A stretch of DNA of 64,000 nucleotides from NCBI GenBank assembly GCA_029204225.1, contig CM055099.1, positions 69,115,349 through 69,179,348 on the forward strand, read 5' to 3'. Shown here piece by piece: positions 10,772 through 24,400 of this stretch. Position 1 is the stretch's first letter, and each line of letters opens with the position of its first letter. The notes under the pieces were generated by a model that saw only the letters and a program-made list of their open reading frames with translations, was not told the DNA's origin and made no database searches. The stretch is from Diphasiastrum complanatum (lineage: Eukaryota; Streptophyta; Lycopodiopsida; Lycopodiales; Lycopodiaceae). Position numbers and translations under genes: made by a program.

Positions 10772-10853
10772 GATATGCTATATATGGGCCAAAGCGAAAA
10801 GCTAGAACCAGTGACAATATCTCAGCATCAAGTCCCCAAAGCCCTACTGAGTA
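10771..10853 (+). pseudogene. Possible terminal exon, unknown gene
   Basis: A strong acceptor (GATTTTTTTGCAG, ending 10771) precedes a frame reading GYAIYGPKRKARTSDNIS and ending in a serine/proline-rich tail with a TAA at 10851-10853. A competing frame in the same segment is also open to about 10892. The basic tail resembles the C-terminus of a nuclear protein, but no family is recognised and no upstream exon was found. This is a weak call. Confidence 0.2.
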
Positions 10854-13800
10854 AAATGGTTGTGGAAATAGAGATCTGCTCAAGTTTTTGAACGAGGCAG
10901 CTAAGCAATCCAGTAGCCATCCTTGTTAGAATGGTCCATCATTGGTTCTACTACGACGTTCAATTTTCTCACTTCTGAGACTCCTAGTGAAATAATCTGC
11001 TGGTGACACAGAGCAAGGTTTGTAGCTGCTACAGATGCTCTCGTGAAAAACATATTCAGTGCTTTTGGTCCCCCTTGTTGTTAAATCTAGTAAAAAAGAA
11101 AATTGGATCACAAAGTTGAAAGCTGTGTTTATTGGCCATTCAAAATGGGTAACCCACTTGGAGATTTGGGCATTTTGTGTGTGGAGGCGGGGGTGCTTCG
11201 TGGGCGTTGTCCCTATCATGCCAATAGGAAAGTTCTTGGAGAGTATTCATTTTCATTTTTGAAAAAAAGGTTGCCATTTGTAAGGAAGCAAGATGTTTTG
11301 TTCTTGTACAGTTGCCATAAGGTCGTCAGGCTTTTGAGCTTGACAAGAAATTTATGTTGAACTATACAGTAGACCATTTAGTAGAAACCTGCATTTATCC
11401 TTCACAGATTTTTGGTTTGTCTTGAGTGCAAACAAGAAGCATAAATCTGACATCTTGAAATTTGCAGATACGATGCATGCTGGTAAGCGTTGCTTGATGA
11501 TCTTTCACATAAAGAATAAATCAAACGACTCAATGATCATAAACAAGAAGCCTTGGAAGCTTACAAAAATTTTCGCTTGCAATGTTGCACCCTTTTTCCC
11601 ACGATATTTTACTTGTCTGTTACTATGTAAGACATCATATTGGTAGTTGCAATTGTGACGGGCACACAATGACACGTTCAGGCTCAAATTTTATGAATTG
11701 TTACATGTAAACTTCTAATCAATAAACATTAAATAATCAATCAAAGTCTGGGCATATATTTGACCTAGTCCTTCATTATTTTTTAAAGTGGCCTCTTCAA
11801 GACCGACTCTGTTCAATCTCATATGCTCTTCTCGTAACCTTGTCTCGGATTATTGTCAATATGTCTGCCCTAGCCCCTTTTGGTGTGAGTGTTCCTATCA
11901 AGTTTAATGAGGCCCGAGGTTTCTAGGTCATAATGTATCTTTAATTTGAACCTTACTGTTTCTGAACATACCTCATATTTTGTTTGAGCCCTTCGATGAT
12001 ATTGGGATGCACATAAGAACATATATTATGATTGTCTTATGTGCAAGAGAACCCAAATTCTACTTTGATATTGGGATGCATGGTAAAGGTGCTCATCGTG
12101 TTTTAGAGCTTTAATTTAAAGATTATCCTTATGTTTGGGATCATCAACGTCCTTGTATATGCATATCATAACATTTTTATTTTCTTTTTCTTTTTGGGAA
12201 GAACGAACAGAATGATTGTGCAAGAATATTATGTCAAAATTTGTTAGGTAGTTGATAAAGTGCATGGGGTGACAAGTAATGATGCACACAGACTTCTTAA
12301 ATCAAGATAAAATTTAAAAACATTGACCAATAAAAAAATTTGCAAACCCTCTTAGAGACCGATGTGAGATTGAGCTAGTTTCATATCAAGTTAACAACCA
12401 CCAAATTTAATGATATTTTATTCAACTATGGACACGACTATATAGAGGTTAGATGTGAACTTTTGCACATGTGCGAACAAATATGTTCACATTACAACTC
12501 TAGTGTTAAAGCGATCACAAAGGCAACTCACAACTATCCATCCAATGACACCTCATTTTCAAGATCCAAAACACATGATCATTGCCGATCTAGATATTTT
12601 GTTCATATCATCTTAGAAGTGTGTGTCGTAAATCCAAGCACCACAATTCAAAACTTTACATACTACATCAATCAGATATTTAGTCTAAACCAAACAAGGA
12701 AACTTTGGCACTATATATACAAAGCAAAACATGCACACAAGTAGCTAGCTCCATCCACAATCCAACTTACTATTTGTGAAACAAGCAAATTAATATTTCA
12801 TCTTGGAAGTAAGTCATCTTTTTTATGAATCCTTAGACCTTTGCAACATTTTACCTTAAATTTTCTAGTTTGCCTTCTCTACAAAAAATATACAAAACAA
12901 TTTTTTAAAATAATGATCACTACTAAAAACCATACATTTTAAATTGTATACATGATTACAATGAAACCATACACATGGTTAGTCTATATCATAGAGGAGG
13001 AAATATGTGGACTAGAAATTTAGACTTAGAAGGCTACATGGCATTTTATTTAGACAGTTCAATATAGTTAGGTAACACACTTTAGGAACAACCTCCGAAT
13101 CTATTAAAACTTTGGTATCTAATTTTGTCCATGCATAGCCTAGGCGAGGGAGGAAACTTGTTTTCAACTTGCCTACATTTCACAAAATACATGAAAGCAT
13201 TTTGTGTTTTCATACAATATCAATTTGGAAGCTTGTCATATGCCTCCATCATTTTTGGATAAATTATTCTTTTAAGTTGATTGGTCTTTGGTTGTGGGAA
13301 TAACAAATGTTTATTATTCAAGAACACTCATTTGACACTAGCATCATGATAATTACAACCTAAAGTATTAGACGAAAACATTATATTGTCAATGATGAAT
13401 ATAGTTGATTATATATAGTTTTGGCAATTCTTTCCAACACTTTACATAGAAAGCTTTAAATAAACATATTTTTTTTATAGCTCCAAATTGAGATTTCTTT
13501 GGATGCACACATGTAGGAATTTATAGCACATCCGCGTTTGAGGAAACCTATATTTCTTAGTACCATGTCTTTTTTACACACAATAGCATGCTTATCATTA
13601 GCTTAAAATCAATCATCATATTTTTGAATCATATGTCGTATGAATGATCATGTAAATAGAGAGATGTTTTTCTCCCTCTTGTGATAGGTCCTGTATGACC
13701 AAGAGAACGAATAAAAATGCCTCTAAGCTATTGAGGCACAATTACTTCAAATTATGAGGTATGGAAATTTTGTATGGTCGTATACATTTCTATTCACTCC

Positions 13801-14394
13801 TTACTAAAGTTTTGCTTATGTATATGTTTCTATGGTCACACATGGCATATTGAGTTAAAGAAATGATGGATGTATTCAACATCCTTGTCTTTTGACACAT
13901 CACAAATTGTTTGAGATTAGAAGCTTTTAGTTGCAAATAACTAATAGTATGAATTTACATGTGGTTGACATGTTTTGCTTGATATGTAATTAGTGAGGTA
14001 TAGAGAAAAGGGTTGATAAGAAAAATCTTGTTAGAATTTAAACAACATTTTTTTGCACACGACATTGATCCCATGTGTTTGATACATTATATCATGGTTA
14101 TCATTTTCTTTAAAGCAATGGCTCTTAATTTGAATAGCCAAATATGTATATGAAATTATTGTTTGTGAATAAATTTGATTAGATTCTTGGTCTTCTTGAA
14201 ATACTATTTTTTGAAATACAAGTCAAAATGCATACCTTTGCATGCATTTTAATATTACTATAGTGCTAATGAGATCATTCTTTTTCTACTACTATAGTGT
14301 TAATGGCATCGTTCTTGTTTTTTAAAAGCACACAATCTTGTACATCTAGAATTTTATCATGATCTTGTGCATATAAAATCCTAAAAAGTTATTG
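10854..14394. other. Long gene-free AT-rich stretch
   Basis: About 3.5 kb with only short frames and no recognisable protein, RNA gene or transposon terminus. A frame at 11103-11360 has no visible domain and was not called. Confidence 0.4.
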
Positions 14395-14852
14395 TTAAGT
14401 GTAGATTTTTAGTTTTCCATGCAAAAAACACCAAAATGTCTCGCAAAAAAAAAATGCCAGGATATTTCTTAAGCAAGCAGGTTTCACATAGCCTATGTAA
14501 CAACTTGTGTCGTAAGAGATTGAGTCATTCAAGAATTTAGTAGTTGCAAATCTTAGAGAGGGTATAAACTCGACTAACATTATTGCATTTTGGTCATACA
14601 CTAGTTGGAAAGCCATGTGGTTGGTGCTGCCTTTAAATGGAGTTGTAGATGCCCAAAGAGCCGCATGCAACTTGTGCTCACAATAAGATAGACTTGCTTC
14701 CAATGGCCATTTCCCCTTGGATAATAGGACTTATTGAGATGATGAATCACAAAGAACTCATCAAGTAGGACCTTGATGGTTTCGGTCACAAAATGAGTTC
14801 CACGATCGTTGACTATCCCAATTGCGCATTGTAGGGAGTTTTCCTCACTCAC
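14395..14852 (-). pseudogene. Gypsy integrase core remnant (Athila/Tat-like)
   Basis: Minus-strand frames read IVNDRGTHFVTETIKVLLDE, then YYPRGNGHWKQ, and after a frame change near 14700 HKLHAALWAS, a T-rich block with NHMAFQLVYDQNA, and VEFIPSLRFAT. The order S/NDRGTHF, YYPQANG-like, HKLHAALWA, PFQLVYG-like and VEF-PSLR is that of non-chromovirus Ty3/Gypsy integrases. The glutamate of the DDE triad, expected just after the NG motif, is not recognisable. A related fragment lies at 35125-35340 on the plus strand. Confidence 0.75.
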
Positions 14853-15024
14853 CTTTAAACCCTATTTCCAAGCAAAACAAGGCAAACAAGAAATGAAGTG
14901 GACTCTTCGTTCATGTCACGCGGTAATTCGATCCCATGAGAGCAAAGCTTAATTCCAAAGTGTTATGTATGATGATAATCTAACTCCAATAGCCATTAAC
15001 CCAAGTTATTCATGATCAAGCTTT

Positions 15025-15190
<166 letters not shown>

Positions 15191-15303
15191 TTGTCTAGTT
15201 ATATTGGTGGCTACAATCAAGAGATAGTTTCATGTGAAATCACACAATCCTTCGAAGATCAATCACACACTTTTGGTTGTCCTCACATGTGTGAAAGTAC
15301 ACA

Positions 15304-15315
15304 TGGTATCAAAGC
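15304..15315 (+). other. Primer-binding-site-like sequence
   Basis: TGGTATCAAAGC differs by one base from TGGTATCAGAGC, the common plant Copia primer-binding site complementary to initiator tRNA-Met. It follows AAGTACACA, so a 5' LTR could end near 15302. No LTR start was defined, and no gag was recognised downstream before 16060. Confidence 0.4.
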
Positions 15316-15319
15316 TTTC

Positions 15320-16060
15320 ATAAGGATGGATGGCATGCATCATGCTTGATAAAAATTGCTTGAAGAGACAAGGTTTTGAGAGCTAGTTTGGACATAGTTT
15401 GCTATTAAGTGGATTTTGAGATCAAAAGGGGTGAAAATCATGATGAGTTGATCTAGCCTGAGTATTGTATAGATAGAGGTGCTCAGACACCTATGAGATA
15501 ACCAAAATTTGAATGGTTAGTGTTTCTCCAAGTTAGATCCAAATCTCATGCTTGATAGCTTGTCGGAAAGCTAGTGAAATCTAGTCTGTGATGCAATTGA
15601 TTTCAATCAATTGGATATGTCTTGAAAAAGTTATAGGCACTCAAAGGAAGGTGGGTAGGGAAAACCTAGTTGGACATGCCAAGAGAGGCTCACAACTAGG
15701 TTAGATCATAAAAAATCCATGATTCTACATTGTCAATCTTGTTTAGGGTCAATCTAGGTGTGATTTTGATGCCATAGCCACATAGTTCATGCAAATCAAG
15801 TGCATTTGAGCTTTTTGTGGAGTCTTTGAGTGATTTTCAAGTGTTTAGAAGAAATTTGGCTCAAGATCTTGTTGTGCTTCATCTTTGAATAGAGGCAAGG
15901 TCTAGATTGAAGGAGATTGGCATTTCTTGTGAGATTGGTCTCACAAAGTGATTGCAACATCTCAAATTGGATTTGGCCGGACACTATGATTTGATCCTTT
16001 TTTGAGAAATAAGCAACATCTTTTTTGCTTTGGATCCATTACAAATCAATTTCTCAAGGG
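15320..16060. other. Spacer without recognised gene
   Basis: It could be the leader and decayed gag of a Copia element starting at the PBS-like site upstream, but no gag motif can be read. Confidence 0.3.
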
Positions 16061-16065
16061 AACAT

Positions 16066-16160
16066 GGGTTCCATACTATTGGAGCAAGTACAAATTGTAA
16101 GGTACATTAGACTACCGATTAGGTTTTGGTAGGGTATAGCTGCTATCTTCTGTTCTTCCT
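16066..16160 (-). pseudogene. Short Copia reverse transcriptase fragment
   Basis: Minus-strand reading contains IPYQNLIGSLMYLTICT, matching the VPYQSAVGSLMYLM-type block at the end of Copia RT. It ends at a stop just after the block. Only about 30 codons remain. Confidence 0.6.
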
Positions 16161-16489
16161 TACAACAAGGAAGAGCTGCCCTCCAGGCTTTGAGTTGATG
16201 TCCACCAATGTCTCCAAAAATACCTCCAAGGTGCCTCTCCTCCAATGTCCCTAAGGTCCTTCCAAAGTAGTCAATCAAAGTGGCCTCAAGAATTCACCAC
16301 CCAATCATTGCTAGATCCATGCACAAGCAGGCCTATCTAGCACCCCCTTGCTTCACCACAATCACTACAATCACAAACACAAGCATACTCAAGATCCTAC
16401 CCCCATCTAAGTCCCATACCAAAGGTGGTGATCCTCACAAGAGTAAGCAAGCAAAAAATGCTCTCTACACTCTAGCCCTTCACTAGTGA

Positions 16490-17042
16490 ATAGAGGCAAG
16501 CAACCAACACAAGAAATCTCCCCCCCTTTGGGCGGCCTCTCCCTCTCATATAGACTGCAAAAGACTCCCTCCAAAGCACTAGAGAGTGTCTATACAAAAC
16601 AATGAGAAGAGGGGAGACAAAGGAAAGGCCAAGAGCCTCACAAGTTAGTGGAATGTCAAGAGACACCTTCCGTAACTTATGTTTCTTGGATAACTACTTC
16701 TTGGTTGCTTTAGGACATCAAGGGACCCTAGTAGGTGCGCCTGACCCAAATGTGATGGCTAACTTTGGCCCAAGGCCAATTATGTGATCATGGCTCAAGG
16801 TTGAGGCCCAAGGTTTAGAAAAATGACCAATATCCATGATAAGGTCCTCCTAACACCTCACAAGGTTCCATACCTCAATCCAAGGCATACAAACCCTCAT
16901 GCCCTTATCCAAGGACTCAAGTACCTTAGTCCAAAGGCACCTACCCTTATCCAAGGGTAACTCACCATTTAGCCCCCAAGATACTAAATGGGCACATAGG
17001 GGTTACTGAAGTACTGCTAGTCACATAGGTACATAATATTCA
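16490..17042 (-). mobile_element. Probable 3' LTR of a chromodomain-type Gypsy element (far end uncertain)
   Basis: The pol frame on the minus strand ends at about 17115. It is followed by a polypurine AGGGGGAA at 17043-17050 and then TGAATATTATGTACC from 17042 leftward. The following few hundred bases lack coding capacity and contain imperfect repeats of CCAAGG(C/G)-type words. The left boundary was not identified; 16490 is an estimate. Confidence 0.45.
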
Positions 17043-17089
17043 TTCCCCCTGAACTTAAATTTTTCCTTGTAAGAAAAAATTTGAAAAAT

Positions 17090-18510
17090 TCTTCTAGAGA
17101 TCAGACTCCTTATCTTAGGTATATTCCTCTTTTGACTTGCCCCTCCACTTGATTAAAAATTCCCGAAAAACTCTATTCCTTAGAGTCCTTTGCTGGCTAT
17201 TAATAATCGCCTCGAATTCGGGTGGTGCACTCGCGGACTCATCACAAAGCTCTACTAGATTTTCAACAAGGACCAGGGTTTTTCCAACTCCCAATGAGGG
17301 TTTTAACTTACTAACGTGAAAGACAAGATGAATTTTAACGTTAGCTGGAAGGTCTAGCCTATATGCGACCAATCACTTGGATAACCTTAAAAGGACTGCA
17401 ATACCTAGACAACAACTTTACACACTTACCAGATCTCAAGCCCCTAGAGTGAGTGGGGACGCTCAAAAACACCATGTCATTGACCTTGAATTCCCTGTGC
17501 TTCCGAGACAGATCAACATAGTGCCTCGCCCTATCTTGGACACTTCTTATGTTGTCTTTAGCCAACTGTAACATTTCTTGCATATCAGCAAGGAGATCAG
17601 TTGCGGCTTGCACATTTAGATTCTTCATGCCAATACTAATCAGTGATCGAGGTTGATAACCATACATAAGTATGAAAGGTTGAATCCGGTTGCTGAATGT
17701 TTTGCACTATTATATGCAAATTCCACCAATGGAAGGTAATTTTCCCAATTAGACTGTCGATGGCCCACATATGCTCGAAGCATGTCCTCCATCATTTGAT
17801 TGGTCCTTTCTGTTTAACCGTCTGATTCCATTTGATATGTAGAACTCATACTCAAAGTTGTTTCCAACTTTTCAAACATTGCTTGCCAAAAAATTCAATG
17901 CATTTAGGGTCACGATCACTGACAATATCGCAAGGCAGCCCGTATAGCCGAAAACACTTTTCAACAAAAAGTTGAGCTAGTTTTGAAGCTTTAACTGTAG
18001 TTTTAGTTGGGATAAATTGAGCAAACTTCGGAAGTCTATCAATAATGACCCAAACAAAATCATGGCCCTTCTCTATATGTGGAAGCCCAACCACAAAATT
18101 CATAGAAATACTTTTCCATTTTCCATTAGGAATATCCAATGGATGTAATAGGCACTAGCTTTTAGCCTTTCTACTTTATTTAATTGACACTTTGTACATT
18201 TAAGTACATAAGCCTCTACTTGATTTTTCATGTTAGGCCACCAAAAGTGCCGCCTAACTAAATCAAGAGTTCTTTGTATACCCGGATGTCCAGCGCATGG
18301 ATATCATGACACTCATGCAAGATTTGGGACCTAATTGTGTCATTCTTTGGTACATATATGTTTTCTTTACGAAACAAGATCCCATTCCGTATAGCAATAT
18401 CCATTTCAATCTTTCCCTGATTCGAGGAATCTTGCTTACTCGAATTGGCCCCAGAAAGTACTTGTTGCCAGTACTTTCCAAAAAATGGATCAGACTGTGA
18501 AGAAAATTAG
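17090..18510 (-). pseudogene. Gypsy (chromovirus) integrase with chromodomain, 3' part of pol
   Basis: Minus-strand order is: a short RNase H-side linker (about 18500-18400); an HHCC zinc-binding region with HECHDIH and CTKCQLN-like words (18330-18180); the integrase core with SISMNFVVGLP, WVIIDRLPKFAQFIP and DIVSDRDPKC (18130-17880); the YGYQPRS block (17665); and the GPY/F-like C-terminal part. It ends with a chromodomain-like end, TLRNRVFREFLIKWRG followed by EEYT (17160-17110). The catalytic Asp residues of the core are visible; the Glu lies in a broken stretch at 17700-17830. Frameshifts and stops at about 18150, 17830 and 17370 make it inactive. Chromodomains direct integration of such elements to particular chromatin. 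Confidence 0.85.
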
Positions 18511-18589
18511 ACCACAAAGACCTAATTATGCCCTTTGATCTTTGGCTTAATAGGAGAGCATTACAAATGTAGAAATCAAGCATCTACTA

Positions 18590-19121
18590 CACATAGAAGA
18601 TGTAAACTAAAAAAGAACTTGTCAAAATCACTTATGCATGAAACATTACTTACATGTGGGAACTCATACATATAAGAAAATTAGCATTCTATACACAAGA
18701 ATCCACTATAATCATCACAAATACACAAAAGATGGATGTAAAGCCCCAAAGAGATATCTTCCATAATAATGAATGAGAGAAGAATCAGAGAGAGATGATT
18801 CATCCCACACTTAGTCTATTTATAACAGCCTCTTGCCCTATTTGGATACCATTGCTAAAGTTTATCAACTTATGGAAGGTTCTAGATCTCTTCCAAACCC
18901 TAGATCTAACATGACTAGATTCACTGCATCTCTACTACCCAATTAGAGTAGGTCCAAATTTGACCTTATCAACTTGCCTAAGTTGCCAAAAATAGTAAAT
19001 ACACTATTCTTAGGCCTTATTAACTTTATAAATTCTATCTCTAAGTTGAAAATGCATATTGGCCTCAAAATTGCCAAATAAACTCAACTTGACTAAACTA
19101 AACTAGTTGATATTTTTCACA
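18590..19121 (-). mobile_element. Copia LTR, family B
   Basis: The minus strand starts TGTGAAAAATATCAACTAGTTTAG at 19121, right after the purine tract AAGAGGGAG (19122-19130). The same arrangement occurs at 58846 on the plus strand (GAGAGAG then TGTGAGAAATCTCAACTAG), and the two continue to align, including GGCCAATATGCATTTT and a TATA box. Here TATAAATAG lies at 18817-18825, and a short CT-rich leader follows at about 18777-18800. The LTR runs toward the Gypsy remnant; its end near 18590 is approximate. Confidence 0.7.
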
Positions 19122-19130
19122 CTCCCTCTT

Positions 19131-19858
19131 CAACTAGTTTTACCACACAACTTTGATCTAAGTTTAGAATGATCTCCATCCTAAGTATAGACCTTCTTTC
19201 AATGAATTTGTGATGAGCTTGCGTGCTGGGCAGTGTCAACGCATTCAAACTTTAATCCAAAAATGTCACTCCACTAGCTCCAGAATATAATTCGTTGTTT
19301 TCTATGCATTTTGTGTTTTCTTTTGATATGATTCAAGTCATCCAAGTCTAAAAAATAATTATCTATCACAATCCGATAGATACTTGTATGTCAGGTATCC
19401 ATCAGGTGATTTTGGACACTTCTCTGTCCTTCAAAGACTGTAACAAATGTCAAAATCCGACATTGGTATTGCTCGTTGCATTCTAATGTCCACATCATTG
19501 AAAAGACATCACACCACATCGTTCATGTGAATGTTGACATCAACTTTTGGACATTGTAATTCGACATCCAATTGTCAAATTGTGACATTCACATGGATGT
19601 TGGAATGTGACTTACATGTATAGACAACCTCAGCCAACGTCCTACAAATGGCTCCAGCGGGACTAGTTAGCATAGGTGTCATTTTGCAATGCATTTTACA
19701 CTCATCAAAATCCTATGACCATATTGCGATGTGTTTTGTGACACCCGTATCGATGCAAAAATAAATAAATGCACAATTTCACATCACAAATCACATGAGA
19801 GATCATGGTGTGTGTTGTGTCCCTTCATTTGAGTAGTCACTTGATGCATTTTGGCAAT
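19131..19858. other. Spacer, part possibly the 3' internal end of a family B Copia
   Basis: The first 70 bases, read on the minus strand, align with 58755-58845 just upstream of the other family B LTR. The remainder shows no coding match. A short inverted pair (CATGTGAATGT near 19524 and ACATTCACATG near 19585) was seen. Confidence 0.35.
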
Positions 19859-20041
19859 TCAACTAGAAACCATATGATCATGTGTCAGTACAAAATTACA
19901 CTCAGATCTTAAATGTTTGATTAAGTCAATGTAATCCCTAATTGTTTCTCTTTTTTCCTTCTTAATTTTTCTTATCAAGAGAAAAGGGTACTCAAGAAAC
20001 TTATGTGACTTAGATCTTGTAATCAGAGTCACCTTGACCAC
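19859..20041 (-). pseudogene. Possible Copia gag fragment
   Basis: A 60-codon minus-strand frame contains KREKRETIRDYIDLIKHLRS-like content (one letter varies), resembling the ETIxDYIxxIKxL helix pair of Copia gag. No second gag motif confirms it. Confidence 0.3.
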
Positions 20042-21358
20042 ATTCTAATCATTGCGTTCATGAATTGTCTGATTGAAAAAAAATCTAGAGCTAATCCAAT
20101 GAGTGACATTGGAAATAGCTTCAATTACTTTGCACGTATGTCAATTCTTTGTAAATTTCACATGCCTCTTCATAGATTTAGAGAAAACTAATGGAATCCA
20201 TATATTCATCATATTTTGGCATCACTAATCAAGGGATTTCTATAATGGCTTGGATAGAAATATAGATGCCATAATCCATCTGATCGGGATCCACTTGAAT
20301 AGGAATATGGGTTCGATCTCTTTTTGGTTTTACTTGGAATGGATTCATCCTTGTTTCACCTTGTAATGTACCAGATCTTAATCTCATCCACTGTAAGGAT
20401 AGATATCAATGGTAGTTTTAAGTATAGTTGATATGATTAGATCTGATGGTAGGAATCTTATAGATAAGTGCAGTAGGAAATGGTGACTTAAATTTCTTTG
20501 AAACTCTTTTTTGTGACAACTTTCCATTGACAGTTTTAGAACCTTTGTTGAGCTCTTTGATGGTAGATTTCAATGAATTTCAATAGATTGGCTAATCAGT
20601 TATGTGCAACTGCAAATTTATGTGAATTTTTTACAAAGGTTTTTTAGAGTTTTATGGTATTTCTTGGATTTTTCTCACAAAAGGTTGGGAGTTAACCCTC
20701 AGCCTCCTCACTAGATGTTATATCAACAATTCTTATCATGTGGAGTCGATGAGGGTTTTAATTATAGGAATATATTGGTTTTTTAAAGTCTAATGGCCTT
20801 TCTAGGTGCTCTTTTGAGCTCTTTTAGTAGAAAATTCAATTTTTTGATTTTTTGAGTTTTTCAATATAGTGGGGATCTAAGTTGCATCCCTCTATGATAA
20901 TCCAAATAGTGTGCAAGGCCAACAAATGAAGTGAGACTAGCTATCACTTACACAATGAGAAAAGAAGTTACAAGGATCCAAGATCCTAAACCATTATCTA
21001 AAACTCAATTCTAGCAAGATACTTCATTAGAATAACCTTCTACTTGAAAATGTAAAAAATTGAATTTCTTGGGGCATGAGGTTCTCCTCTTGTAGAGCAG
21101 ACGGTGCCATTGGCCTCCAAAAGATTCCATAAGTCCTAAAACTTAGCTTTCTTTGAGGCACCTACATAGTCACGCCCTTTCATTTATGGCACTTCTTTTG
21201 TCACATGGCTCGTGCACTTTAGAGAGTTGACTTTATCTTCTTGGTGGAGTGGTACTTGACCTTAATAAAGATTCTCTACCAAATATTGAGGCATAGTCTC
21301 GACCATCAAGTTGGATTTTCTACATGATTCACAATATACATACTCGTGCGTGTGCGTG

Positions 21359-21359
<1 letters not shown>
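20042..21359. other. Gene-free AT-rich stretch
   Basis: No supported coding sequence or repeat boundary. Confidence 0.4.

Positions 21360-21416
<57 letters not shown>
21360..21416 (+). repeat. (AC)28 microsatellite
   Basis: Perfect dinucleotide run of 57 bases, preceded by GTGCGTGTGCGTGAA-type alternating sequence. Confidence 0.95.
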
Positions 21417-21419
<3 letters not shown>

Positions 21420-24400
21420 GCGACCTACATCTTGAGGCTAGGTAGCAAACGTCCTACCATAAGCACATGAATGAACAATTTATCATTTGATAGAATGATT
21501 TGCCCATTTCATGGAGATATGTGCGTGCTTAATTTGGTGTCTATAGCCCTAGTGCATGGAGGTGAGACAACTATGTCTCAAAGATGGATTATTGAGCGTT
21601 TGTCGTCCATTTCATGTTAACCTTATTTTGGTCGGCTTCAACACTGGAATTTCATATCATGTGTCACAACCATGGGTGCGCGTGCATGTGCGTGTATGAA
21701 ATGCTTGAAAATTATAATGTTTGAATTTCAAAATTAAGAATTTGGCCACTCAAATTTTATATGGTTATGATAAATTTCCAAACAATTTGCCTTAATTTTG
21801 AATCTTACATAGAAAGAAATATTAACATAGAGAACTTTATTCACCTAAGTTTGATATATCCATAAGTTTTAACATGAAGAAAATTGTGAAAATTGTGATA
21901 ATTTAGCTAGATTATATTTTAAAAGAAAAAACATTGGGATTTTGGCTTTCCCTCTTTATCTTCGGCAACATGCAAAATCTCCTAGAATGACCTTCGTTGA
22001 CTTGGACTTTCCTGGATTGATCCACATAATTAGCCTTAAGCACAAACCAAGACATGTTGTTAGTGCCCTTGTGTCTCTTGTGATAGTTAACTTGGACTAG
22101 ACTTTTGCATGTGTACTAGATTATTCTAGCTTCTTGTGTTATGAATTAGGAACTCTTGTGAAAGCAAATACTTGGTGGCCAACATAACAAGGCTCCTAGC
22201 TTCATGTCCAGAGGTTCGCCTTTCATATACGTGGCATTGATTCCTTAAAAGTACTTTTTACTCTTTGTTGCCACCCTTGGTGAGATTCAACTTCAATTCC
22301 ATGAATGCAGCCTTGTAGCATCAACCAACTGCTCCAAAGATGATTTCCATGAAGTTGAAATGTTGGCAATTATGCCCAACTGAAAACATGTAGTCTCACA
22401 ATTAAAAATGGTCCTTGTCAACCTTACATGGTCTTTCTTTGTTGGTTCACATCAAAATGAAAATTACATCTCAAATTTTTAAATCCTTCAGCTTCCGAAA
22501 AAGAGATATGCAAACTAGGAAGTGAACTTTAAAGTAGACAATCACACATTACTGTTAATAGAATAGTAAATTTTATGTTTCTTAAGTGTCTGAAATCTAG
22601 GATCTTTTGCTAGTTGCATATCTTGCCAAGTCTATAGACAAAAGCCAAAGACATATTGAGAACTAATGGTCATGCTTTTCACTCTATCAATATGGGTAAC
22701 AACAATTTTCACATCACTATACAATACTTTATAGCCATATACGTACATCAATGGCATTTTCACATGATTGTTGTTTATACAATGTAAAAATCTTTCTATG
22801 AAATTGAGATCTAGAGTTTGAGTTGAGTTAAGTGTAGCATGACATGAAAAGATGTGAAAATGCTATTGATGTCCGTGCATGGTTGTAAATTATTGTAAAT
22901 CCAAGTAGTAAGATTATTCACCTCGTGAGGAAGAAAGATGAGTCTAAACCTATGTGAAGCTTAACTGGCTTTTCCACAGTTATTGTTTCATGAAGGCCAC
23001 ATGACACATACATGAAGGTAAACATAATCAACAATGAAGGTACATTTGCCATGTGAAAGACTCGTAAAGCAAGTTAAAAAAATATTTTTTTAGAATTTGG
23101 TTAGACTACTCTGTATAATAGACTTGGGCCAAGGAAGCTTGTTATTCAAGTGTGCAAAGCCATAAAAGGGTTTGTAAATCTTTGCTAAGTTTCTAGTGAG
23201 GTAAAATTGTGAATGTGGCTTACAATTACAAGCAAAAAATTTCTTGAGCCTTGATCCATACATAAATTTAGCACCATATGACCCTATACAAATACTCACA
23301 TGCATCATATATGTGACCATGAGAATTGTGATGTATGATTAGGTGGATATAGGGAGGGATGCTTCCAACTCTAGTACACCTAAACCTAGTGTTGGCATCA
23401 TGTGCCCTCTTTGGTATTAGTAGGTGTGCACAATGAGAATGAAGGAGAGAATGCAGAGAAGTAAGTAGGGGCATGCATCAATAGGCCTCCTAGTAATGTA
23501 GCATATCCATATCCCCACCAAATGGGATTTTATGCCATAAATTAAATGGCTGAACATGATTAAGACAAAAATCTGATAAGGATCAAAACAACATGATCAT
23601 GTCACCTGATGTTTCACAAGAAGTTAATAGATATAGATGACAAAATTGTGACCACCATCCATCGTATGATATCATTACATGATCTCATGCCTAGAGCACT
23701 ATGTAAAAGATTATAGAATTGAGTGTAGACCTCCACTACAAATCTATCATTAAGAGATATATGTCCATGAGCCCTTCACACATTATCTTTGTCAAGTGAA
23801 ATTAAGGAAGACTGAGTTAGCATTTCAATGCATCCTTGGTGATGCAAGAGTAAATTTGTGGTACAGGTTCATATTCTCATGCAGTACATTTGGCAAGGCC
23901 ATTATACATAGAGCTTGGTGAGTCTCAAGATGTTATTTGTAGAAGATTTCCTACGATATATTGACAAATTATACAATCACTATTTCAAGATTGAGCTAAT
24001 ATGTACATTTTATATGTAACATCAGGGCATCTGTTTGTTGCAAAACAGAACAAGGATATTTTGGGTTTTGAACATCTTTGAGGTGTTAAAGTTGGTGAAC
24101 ATGGCTAAACTTAAAAAATAAAATTATCTACAAGTAAAATACTTTTTACATATTCAAAAATTGCAAAGGTTTGAAATCTAGGGATAACTTTCTTTTATCC
24201 AAGTGAATAAAAAACGTTGGGCTGTTTAATATATGAGATGATGCTCTATATAGAGGCAGTCTTTAAGTTGGGGCCATACGAAAGGTATGAATTATCTCCC
24301 AAGAATAGAGGGAATCTAATATCCAAAAGATATTCATGGTCCGACATAGCCTAGAGAGCATGTGGATTGACAATGGACTATGGACTCTCTAGCAAGAAAC

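Noticed and set aside
23090-23320. 76-codon minus-strand frame with Cys and aromatic residues
   Set aside because: No family match, no splice signals or start context.
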